Below are positions 1-9,075 of a stretch of 64,000 bases of DNA, in pieces. The stretch is from assembly GCF_018294505.1 (NCBI RefSeq), contig NC_057807.1, positions 272,471,369 to 272,535,368 on the forward strand, in the 5' to 3' direction. A program made the translations under genes and the position numbers. The notes under the pieces were generated by a model that saw only the letters and a list, made by a program, of their open reading frames with translations, did not search any database and was not told the origin of the DNA. This DNA comes from Triticum aestivum (lineage: Eukaryota; Streptophyta; Magnoliopsida; Poales; Poaceae). Each line of letters starts with the position of its first letter. Position 1 is the stretch's first letter.

Positions 1-1928
1 AGAGAGGCCCCTAGGCCCTTCACTAGAACCGTACCCCGGCATCGCTCGAAAAGCACAAGGCCACAGGGGAACGCTCCGGACTTGCGAGATATATTGGAGG
101 ATAAGGCAAGACAATCAAGATCGATCTATGGATCGCGTGGGCGCCCCATGATACGTGACGACAACCGTCGCGCCGGACACAGTAAGTCCGGCCGGGCCGA
201 ACAAAATAGACAAAGCTCTTTTGAGCTCCGTCGTGATATCGCCCAGTACAGAGGCGCCGCACACCCACTATGCTTCACAGATGAAGTAATGGATCATCAA
301 ATCCCCGAAGGGTTTAAACCCGTGAATATTGAATCTTACGATGGCACAACAGACCCCGCGGTTTGGATCGAAGACTATCTCCTCACATCCACATGGCCCG
401 CGGTGACGATCTTCACGCCATCAAATATCTCCCACTCAAGCTTAAAGGACCAGCCCGGCATTGGCTTAACAGCTTGCCAGCAGAGTCAATCGGGAGTTGG
501 GAAGACCTGGAAGCCGCATTCCTCGATAACTTCCAAGGCACGTATGTGCGACCACCAGACGCTGATGACCTAAGCCACATAATTCAGCAGCCAGACGAAT
601 CGGCCAGACAATTCTGGACACGGTTCTTAACCAAGAAAAACCAAATCGTCGACTGTCCGGATGCGGAGGCCCTCGCGGCCTTCAAGCATAACATCCGCGA
701 CGAGTGGCTTGCCCGGCACCTGGGACAGGAAAAGCCGAAATCCATGGCAGCCCTCACATCACTCATGACCCGCTTCTGCGCGGGTGAGGACAGCTGGCTA
801 GCACGCAGCAACAACCTCAGCAAAAATTCTGGCAGTCCGGATATCAAGGACCGTAATGGCAGGTCGCGTCGCAACAAAAACAAACGCCGCATTAACGGCG
901 ATAATAGTGAAGATACGACAGTCAATGCCGGATTCAGAGGCTCTAAACCCGGTCAGCGGAAAAAGCCATTCAAAAGAACTACTCCGGGTCCGTCCAATTT
1001 GGACCGAATACTCGACCGCTCGTGCCAGATACACGGCACCCCCGAAAAGCCAGCCAACCACACCAACAGGGACTGTTGGGTATTCAAGCAGGCAGGCAAG
1101 TTAATTGCCGAAAACAATGACAAGGGGCTGCATAGCGATGACGAGGAAGAGACCCGACCGCCGAACAATAGAGGACAGAAGGGTTTCCCCCCACAGGTGC
1201 GGACGGTGAACATGATATACGCAACGCACATACCCAAAAGGGAGCGGAAGCGTGCACTCAGGGATGTATACGCGATGGAGCCAGTTGCCCCGAAGTTCAA
1301 TCCATGGTCCTCCTGCCCGATCACTTTTGACCGAAGGGACCACCCCACCAGCATCCGCCACGGCGGATTCGCCGCATTGGTTTTAGACCCAATCGTCGAT
1401 GGATTTCACCTCACCAGAGTCCTGATGGACGGCGGCAGCAGCCTGAACCTGCTTTATCAGGATACAGTGCGCAAAATGGGCATAGACCCCTCAAGGATTA
1501 AACCTACCAAGACGACCTTTAAAGGCGTCATACCAGGTGTAGAAGCCAATTGTACAGGCTCAGTTACACTGGAAGTGGTCTTCGGATCCCCGGATAACTT
1601 CCGAAGCGAGGAGTTAATCTTCGACATAGTTCCGTTCCGCAGCGGCTATCATGCTCTGCTCGGACGTACCGCGTTCGCAAAGTTCAACGCGGTGCCGCAC
1701 TACGCATACCTCAAGCTCAAGATGCCAGGCCCTCGAGGAGTCATCACGGTCAACGGAAACACTGAACGCTCTCTCCGAACGGAGGAACATACAGCGGCTC
1801 TCGCGGCAGAAGTACAGTGCAGCCTCTTAAGGCAATTCTCGAGTCCGGCCGTTAAGCGACCGGACACGGCTAAACGCGCCCGGAGTAACCTACAACAAGA
1901 CCACCTGGCACGTTCCGAGCACGCGTAG
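1..1928 (+). pseudogene. gag-protease polyprotein of Fatima-like copy A (5' end outside window)
   Basis: Forms the particle shell and the aspartic protease that would mature it. Read in order: a charged N-terminal region, a Retrotrans_gag capsid core (motif ARHWLNSLP...SIGSWEDLE at about 450-515), a zinc-knuckle-like C-x2-H...H-x4-C (CQIHG...HTNRDC, about 1019-1078), a basic stretch, and a retropepsin-like domain with the catalytic motif VLMDGGSSLNLL (about 1416-1451) and a downstream HALLGR flap-side motif. The reading frame shifts near 385-395: the frame open from 82 carries the beginning of the core and the frame open from 363 carries the rest to the stop at 1926-1928. The protein then ends without a pol domain. 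The counterpart in copy B (minus strand, 37127-39944 plus 47501-47779) confirms the domain order. Homology to Tat-lineage gag is inferred. Confidence 0.85.
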
Positions 1929-3140
1929 CAGTGCGGCCCCAACCCCAGCCCCTGCAAAACGTCAAGACAGGTCCTTCGCGTACACCATTACGCTCTGAAG
2001 ATACCATGGGCATGCGGAGAGGGGCATGACCACGATAGGCCCAGATGCGGCTCAACCACAGCAGGGGCTTTCAAGTGTGTCGTTCTTTTTTTCTTTTTCC
2101 TTTTTTTTACCCACAGGACTCCGTTTGTCAAAGGCCCTGTCCGGCAGCAGACCTGCCGAACTCACGATGCAACAGCCAGGGAAGGAGAAAGGCTACAACG
2201 AATATCCAGGTGGTCTCCATTACGAGCATTAAATCTGTTTTATGCACCATTCCGCAGCCTACCCCTGGAGGGGGACATGTTTAATAGTCCCATCCCTTGC
2301 TTATCGCACCATTTGTATCGTTCTGCATTTACAGCAGTTTTTCTTGAATAAGTAATGCAGCACCTTTTTGCTTCCAATTGCATTTCTTTCTTATACATAT
2401 GTTCATTTATGACATGTTGCATCCGTACATTTTGGTACGGCTAAATACACCAGGGGCTTATGTTTCCCGCATCATGGTGTGATAAGTCCGAACACTTTCA
2501 CAAGTGCGGCACCCCGAACTTATAGCATTATATGCATCGGCTCCGAATCATGTCTTGGGTCAATAGTTGGGTTTGCCCGGCTCCCATGTTTTGGTACCTT
2601 ACGTTCCGTTGTATCGGCTAAGGTAGCACTGGGAGAACCACTGCGATTGCGCCCCAGTTGAGCTGGGCGAGCGCCTCAGTGGAGAAAGCTAAAACTGACC
2701 GTCATGATGAGGCGAGAGCTGGTCGCTGTTCGAGAGGTTTTTTGCGAGTCCTTAAAGACTTATGCCGCTTAGAGCGAGGAGCCGGCTTTGTCCGGCCCAG
2801 GCGTGGATAGCGCCCCAAATTCGGCCTTCCGAAGACTAGGGGCTTCGCCGAAATTTAAAATTATAGAATTCTATGGCTAAGTGAGAGTGTTCAAGCATTA
2901 TAAGTCCGGTTGCCTTGTTCGTTGTGTTGAGCGCCTCCCTAGATGGACCCAAAAATGGGAACAAGAGTGCTCAAGTTTATCCCGAACACCCCAGCACTCG
3001 TGGCATGGGGGCTGAAGCCGACGACTTGTCATCTCTCAGATTTGATAAACAGCCGCACAGAAGGTAATATTTTAAATTAACAAGCGTTGCTTAGCGCATA
3101 TGAACTAAGTTTTCAGCGCACAGGATAACAAAATGCGAGT
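1929..3140. other. Non-coding spacer of Fatima-like copy A between gag-protease and the antisense gene
   Basis: About 1.2 kb without a credible reading frame. It holds a T-rich stretch (2081-2110) and is matched by a similar non-coding stretch in copy B (35734-37126, reversed), for example the shared block about a purine-rich tract and hanging 'AGTCCGAAC/GTTCGGAC' words. In an autonomous relative pol would be expected here, so the element has probably lost it. Confidence 0.6.
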
Positions 3141-6100
3141 CTACTCAAATATTACATCTTTGGAGCACTCACCCGCAATAGTGCGGGCACCCTTCAGCAC
3201 ACTCTTATAATACATCTCGGGCGTGCGATGCTCCTTGCCCTGCGGTGGCGCGTCCGTCACAAGCTTCTGGGCATCCATCTTGCCCCAGTGCACCTTTGCG
3301 CGGGCAAGGCCCCGACGGGCACCTTCAATACAGGCGGAGTGCTTGATGACTTCAACCCATGGACACACATCCACCAGCCGCCGCACCAGGCCGAAGTAGC
3401 TCCCAGGCATGGCCTCCTTCGGCCACAGCCGAACTATGAGGCCCTTCATGGCCTGTTCGGCCGCCTTGTGGAGCTCGACCAGCTGCTTCAGCTGGTCGCT
3501 AAGGGGCACCGGATGTCCGGCCTCAGCATACTGAGACCAGAAGACCTTCTCCGTCGAGCTCCCCTCCTCGGCCCGGTAGAACGCGGCAGCATCGGACACG
3601 CTGCGAGGAAGATCTGCGAACGCTCCTGGAGAGCTCCGAATTCGGGTAAGCAATAGGTAATTAACACTCACATGCTTACTTTGCATGAAAAATGCCTTAC
3701 CCGCTGCTATTTTCTTCAACGCCTTGATTTCTTGGAGGGCCTTGTAGGCTTCGGCCTTAGCGGCTTTGGCACTCTCAAGAGCCGTTGCAAGCTCAGACTC
3801 TTGAGTCTTCGAGTCTTGCTCCAGGCTCTCATGTTTTTTCATGAGATCCTGGAGCTCTTGCTATACCTCCGCCACCCGCGCCTCCTGCTTCTCTCGCTCG
3901 GTGCGCTCCGCGGCCGCATTGCATTCAGCCGCGGCCACTGCCTCCTTCAGGGTAGCCACCTTGTTAGTGGCCCCTGCAATACACATGTTATCCTTGTCAT
4001 TCTTTTTGCAACCAAAATCCTTTTCTGTAAGGTACAATTTTAATAAGGTGTTACTCACCTTCCTTGTCCTCGAGATGCTTCTTGGCACGGCCAAGCTCGT
4101 TCTCGGACCGCTCGAGGCTTCCCTTCAAAGTATTGACCTCCGTAGTCAGTGCAGCAGAGGTCAGCAGCGTAGCCTGCAATCCCATATTGACATATTTTTT
4201 TATGACTCCTGCGTATATCTTTTTAGATCCTCAGTCCGGCTTTTCTTTCCGAACACCGAACCGAGCATCAGGGGCTACTGTCTATGTGGTACTATTTTAT
4301 ATATATCAAACTTCTTACCTCAAAGCCTGTTAGAACGCTGCTGCAGGCTTCGGTCAGCCCGCTCTTGGTGAGCTGAACCTTCTGAATCACCGCACTCATA
4401 ACAGTGCGGTGTTCCTCTTCAATGGAGGCGCCATTGAGCGCCTCCAGCAAGCTATCCGGCGCCTCCGGTTGGACGGAAGCTACCGGTATCACGGTCTTGC
4501 CCTTCTTATGAAGGGGCCGCCCGCCGGACTCCGGAGCCACTATGGGTTCCGAGGCCGAGTCCGGTGCAAAGTCCGGAAGGTTGTCCCGCGACACCTCCGG
4601 GGCCTCCTCCTGGTGGGTCCCTTCCCGGGATCCCACCTCGGCATCGTCCGTGTCACGAGGTGTGGAGGCGGTCGGAAGAGAATCCATATCCGACGCACCT
4701 AAGGACCCGCTCGACGAAGCAGGAAGATCATCCTTGGGAGGACTGTAGGGTTGTATGCGGCATTAGAAAGACATTGTGTGGCAAAAAAGAAAAACCATGA
4801 AGTTATTCGGGAGTCCGGATACTTACGATCTTGCCAGGGGCTTGGCCCTTGGAGGCCAGTCCTTGTCGTCATCACTGGCATTGGCAGAGAAGTCCGGGGA
4901 AAGAGTTTTTCCCTTCTTGGACCCTACGGCCTCCCTCGTTGGGGAGGCCTTCCTTTTCCTCTCTCCCCCCGCTGGGGGAGAGGCTTTCTTCTTCTCCTCC
5001 TCACCTTTGTGAGAGGAGTCAGCCTCGGAGTCATCATCCGATAACACCTGAAAACGGGAACTAATCCGAGTGCCCGTGGCCTTCTTCTTGGCCTTCTTCT
5101 CCGGCACCACGTGGGGTGTCGGAGCCAGCAGCCCCGTTAGGCGGGCGTCCTCTGGGTCCTCTGGCAATGGGGCTGGACAGATAGTTTGTTCGGCCTTCTT
5201 CAGCCAGTCCTGACAAAGGAAAGGGAGTTTAGATCCCGCATAGAGTCAAACTATGGAAAACAAGCGTCCCGTAAAGGACAAAATTATTTACCTCGTCAGC
5301 CGGACGCTGCGAGCTGAATCCGCGATCTTCGGTAGTGGATGCGGGAGCCTCGGCGCCCTTGAACAGCACCTTCCAGACATCTTCGTACGTAGTGTCGAAG
5401 AGCCCGCTCAAAGTCTGGTGCTGCGCCGGATCGAACTCCCACATGTGGAAGCCCCGTCCTTGGCACGGAAGGATCCGGCGGATGAGCATGACCCGGACCA
5501 TGTTGACAAGCTTGAGCTTCTTGTCCACTAGCTTTTGGACGCAGGCTTGGAGTCCGGTCAGCTCCTCTGAGTCGCCCCATGTCCGGCCGCTCTCTTTCCA
5601 GGAGGTGAGCCGTGTGGGGATGCCAGATCTGAATTCGGGGGCCGCTGCCCATTCGGGGTCACGCGGCTCGGTGATGTAGAACCACCCCGATTGCCACCCC
5701 TTTATGGTTTCCACGAAAGTGCCCTCAAGCCAAGTAACGTTGGACATCCTGCCCACCATGGCGCCTCCGCACTCCGCTTGGATGCCCTTCACAACCTTCG
5801 GCTTGACACTGAAGATCTTGAGCCACAAGCCGAAGTGGGGCTGGATGCAGAGGAAGGCCTCACACACGACGATAAACGCCGAGATGTTGAGGATGAAATT
5901 CGGGGCCAGATCATGGAAATCCAGGCCGTAGTAGAACATGAGCCCCCGGACAAAGGGATGGAGTGGGAAGCCCAGTCCGCGGAGGAAATGGGTAAGAAAT
6001 ACTACCCTCTCATGGGGCCTGGGGGTGGGGATGAGCTCTCCCTCGTCGGGGAGCCGATGCGCGATGTTGCTGGATAAATATCCGGCGCTGCGCAGCTTCT

Positions 6101-6155
6101 GGATGTGCCCCTCCGTGACGGAGGAGGCCATCCACTTGCCTCCCGCTCCGGACAT
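3141..6155 (-). pseudogene. Six-exon antisense gene of Fatima-like copy A (putative gypsy-type transposon domain, PF04195-like, plus coiled coil)
   Basis: Function unknown; proteins of this type are annotated in grasses as 'putative gypsy-type transposon' domain proteins. I place six exons on minus: 6155-5292, 5209-4827, 4742-4319, 4173-4059, 3973-3701 and 3625-3141. All five introns start GT and end AG, and the phases (0, 2, 0, 1, 1) join into one frame of 848 codons. Exon 1 carries the conserved domain (KWMASSV near the start, LGFPLHPFVRGLMFYYGL, WEFDPAQHQTL). Exons 2-3 are acidic and lysine-rich, exons 4-5 form a long heptad-like coiled coil (ESLEQDSKTQESELATALES), and exon 6 ends in a conserved tail (KDVIFE). 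The start ATG at 6155 fits copy B. One in-frame TAG at 3861-3863 (CAG in most readings of the family) interrupts exon 5, so this copy is probably dead, though only by one base. Confidence 0.8.
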
Positions 6156-6269
6156 AGTTGGAGAAGGTTGAGGTGAGATGTGCGGACTTGGGCGCTGGAG
6201 CTCGAGTTCGCGGAGATGGATAAGCCAAGGAGGAAGAAGGCGTAGGTAAAAGGGTTGGATCTTTATCCC

Positions 6270-6281
6270 CTTATATGGGCC
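6270..6281 (-). promoter_or_regulatory. Putative TATA box of the antisense gene, copy A
   Basis: On minus the sequence reads CCCATATAAGGGG about 120 bp before the ATG at 6155. Copy B has CTTTATAAAG at the same distance before its ATG, so position is conserved although the exact box is not. Confidence 0.5.
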
Positions 6282-6696
6282 GACAAAAACATGTGTCCCC
6301 ACCGGCCTGATAAAACTCGCTTATCCTCCCAAGCGCCGCAATCAATGGCGCGGTTGGGTTACCCACGTCCGTATTGATGGGAATCCCGGAATAAGGGGAA
6401 CACGATCTCTGCTTCGACAAGACGTGCCAAGAAAACCGCTTCGCTAAACGCGCTGAGGTGGTACAATAAAAACAATTCTAGCAAAGGCTTGGTAGTGGCG
6501 TGACGTCACGCCACCAAATACGTCAGCAAATTGAACTTGTGTAATATTATTCTCTCTACGGTGGTATGTGGAATTTATTTTGCAGAGCCGGACACTATCC
6601 TGGTGTTTACAATCTTCCATAAATTATTCGGAGGAGGAACCCGCCTTGCAATGCCGAAGACAATATGCGCGCCGGACTCGTCGTCACTGAAGCCTG

Positions 6697-6709
6697 GTTC
6701 AGGGGCTAC
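6697..6709 (+). other. Polypurine tract before the 3' LTR of Fatima-like copy A
   Basis: CAGGGGCTAC lies directly before the LTR start TGAGGG and would prime plus-strand DNA synthesis. The same word sits next to the matching LTR of copy B (32154-32163, reversed). Confidence 0.6.
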
Positions 6710-7180
6710 TGAGGGAGTCCTGGACTAGGGGGTGTCCGGATAGCCGAACTATCATCATCGGCCGGACTCCAAGACTATGAAGATACAAGATTGAAGACTT
6801 CGTCCCGTGTCCGGATGGGACTTTCCTTGGCGTGGAAGGCAAGCTTGGCGATACGGATATGTAGATCTCCTACCATTGTAACTGACTCTGTGTAACCCTA
6901 GCCCTCTCCGGTGTCTATATAAACCGGATGGCTTTAGTCCGTAGGACGAACAACAATCATACCATAGGCTAGCTTCTAGGGTTTAGCCTCCTTGATCTCG
7001 TGGTAGATCTACTCTTGTAACACACATCATCAATATTAATCAAGCAGGACGTAGGGTTTTACCTCCATCAAGAGGGCCTGAACCTGGGTAAAACATCGTG
7101 TCCCTTGTCTCCTGTTACCATCCGCCTAGACGCACAGTTCGGGACCCCCTACCCGAGGTCCGCCAGTTTTGACACCGACA
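6710..7180 (+). repeat. 3' LTR of Fatima-like copy A (471 bp)
   Basis: Begins TGAGGGAGTCC and ends GACACCGACA. A TATA box (CTATATAAA, about 6915-6923) lies in the gag orientation, which supports the orientation used here. It is homologous, reversed, to the two LTRs of copy B (469 and 468 bp). Confidence 0.9.
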
Positions 7181-7380
7181 GTGATCCTAAAGAAAATTTG
7201 AAAGGGAAGAGAATTCAAAACACCTACGTCAAGATTCCTTACCAGAGCGACGAAGGGGCTGAGGAGTAAAAAGAATTCCTACTCTCCGATATAACTAGAC
7301 TCCGAAAACAATTTTCTTCTAGACTCAACAACGGCCAAACTACATGATCAATCAAGGGGGCTCCTAAGGTCGGTCGAGGC

Positions 7381-7393
7381 TCTGATACCAACT
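7381..7393 (-). other. Primer binding site of Sukkula-type copy A (tRNA-iMet)
   Basis: Minus strand reads TTGGTATCAGAGC right after the LTR end, complementary to the 3' end of initiator methionine tRNA, the usual primer of many plant LTR elements. Confidence 0.8.
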
Positions 7394-8836
7394 TGTCACG
7401 CCCAATATGCGACCCTATCCAAAAAGAACTCGAAGGTCCCACCAAGGATAGACCCGCATATTGAAACGCTTTTGCAAGGTGGATATCATTACATCAACAT
7501 TACATAATAGATGGGGATACATACAAGAGGCATACAATGCCACACGAATACAACATCATCATACGTAAGATCATGATCCGACTACAGATGAAGCACAAAC
7601 AAAAACTCAAATGACATCCACCCTGCTAGCCCAGGCTGCCGACCTGGAACCTATCCCCTGATCAAAGAAGAAGCACAAGAAGAACTCCAAGACAAGCAAA
7701 CATCGCTCTCGCGTCATGATCATCGCGAAACCTGTACCTGCAACTGTTGTTGTAGTAATCTGTGAGCCACGAGGACTCAGCAATCCCATTACCATGGGTA
7801 TCAAGACTAGCAAAGCTTAAAGGGAAAGGAAGGGGTAAAGTGGTGAGGTTGCAGCAGCGACTAATCATATATGGTGGCTAACATGCACAAAAGAGAGCGA
7901 GAAGAGAAACAATGGAACAGTCGTGAAGCTAGCAATGATCAAGAAGTGATCCTGAACTCCTACTTACGTCAAACATAACCCAGAAACCGTGTTCACTTCC
8001 CGGACTCCGCCGAAAAGAGACCATCATGGCTACACACACGGTTGATGCGTTTTAATTCGGATCTGGTGTCAAGTTATCTACAACCAGACATTAACAAATT
8101 CCCATCTGCCTATAACCGTAGGCACGGCTTTCGAAAGATTATACCCTGCAGGGGTGTCCCAACTTAGCCCATGATAAGCTCTCGCGATCAACGAAGGATA
8201 TACCTTCTCCCAGGAAGACCCGATCAGACTCGGAATCCCAATTTACAAGACATTTCGACAATGGTAAAACAAGACCAGCAAGACCGCCCGATGCGCCGAC
8301 AATCCCGATAGGAGCTGCACATATTTATAGGTAGAGGGAGGTAGGAGAGTCCAAATGAGGAGCGGTTTTCGCCCACACGATCGTGATCGAACGACCGAGA
8401 GCATGGAGGGGGTTAGGATGGGTTTTGGGCCAGTTTGGAAGGGTGTTGGGCTGCAAGACAAAAGGGGCTTTGCGGGCTACGCGGTTAACCATTGGAGTAT
8501 CAAACGACCTCCAAATGGCACGAAACTTGACAGGCGGTCTACCGGTGCTATACCAAGGCCGCTTGGCAAGACTCGGTCCATTCCGAGAACGTTTAACACC
8601 CGCTCACAATGAGAGACAAAAAGGGAACACCGGAGGGCATAGGAGTGCCGGATCGCAAAACGGACAACGGGGAAAAGGCTCGGATGCATGAGACAAACAC
8701 ATATGCGATGCAATGCAATGCACATGTTGACACAATGCGAATGATGACATGGAAAAATACAACACGCAAGCAAATGACATGGCAACGCTGGCGAATAACT
8801 GGCAGACACCTGGTGCATCGAATCCGGGGCGTTACA
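7394..8836 (-). repeat. Sukkula-type LTR, copy A, internally deleted (1443 bp against about 5 kb)
   Basis: Both ends match the 5 kb LTRs of copy B (TGTAACGCC... and ...GGGCGTGACA). The middle is missing: just past the TATA region (8320-8335, reversed CCTATAAATATGTG) the sequence jumps to the block that in copy B lies about 3.57 kb further on (23790). The missing part is the GC-rich leader and the intron-like region. Confidence 0.88.
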
Positions 8837-9075
8837 GATCATCATGATCATCATTTGGAGCCTCACTTGGATCACCAAGATCATCATTTGGAGCCTCACT
8901 TGGATCACCATGATCATCATTTGGAGCCTCACTTAGATCACCAAGATCATCATTTGGAGCCTCACTTGGATCACCATGATCATCATTTGGAGCCTCACTT
9001 GGATCACCATGATCACTATTTGGAGCCTCACTTGGATCACCATGATCACTATTTGGAGCCTCACTTGGATCATCG
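8837..9075 (-). repeat. 33-bp coding minisatellite at the C-terminus of the MULE protein
   Basis: Seven copies of a 33-bp unit encode an 11-residue repeat of the type DPSEAPN(D/S)DHG. Neighbouring units differ by a few bases. The retrotransposon inserted within this array, so the original copy number is unknown. Confidence 0.9.

Larger units (their letters stand above)
1..7180 (+). mobile_element. Fatima-like Gypsy LTR retrotransposon, copy A (left end outside window)
   Basis: Seen: gag-protease on plus (1-1928), a 1.2 kb non-coding stretch, a six-exon gene on minus (3141-6155) and a 3' LTR (6710-7180). No reverse transcriptase, RNase H or integrase lies between gag and the LTR, so this copy looks non-autonomous. 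Orientation follows gag, the TATA box in the LTR and the polypurine tract before it. It is inserted in the internal region of a Sukkula-type element: the base order after 7180 resumes that element, and GTGAT (7181-7185) is the expected 5-bp target duplication, whose partner is off-window. The Fatima name rests on remembered LTR ends (TGAGGGAGTCC...TTTGACACCGACA). Confidence 0.8.
7181..8836 (-). mobile_element. Sukkula-type LARD, copy A (partial: internal start plus a shortened 5' LTR)
   Basis: In minus orientation the piece reads LTR (8836 to 7394), then the tRNA-iMet primer site TGGTATCAGAGC, then about 200 bp of internal sequence that stops where Fatima-like copy A enters. The internal part aligns with 24712-24925 of copy B. 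Its outer end at 8836 lies inside the C-terminal repeat of the MULE gene, so it inserted there; the other half of the element and the second TSD are outside the window. Confidence 0.88.
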
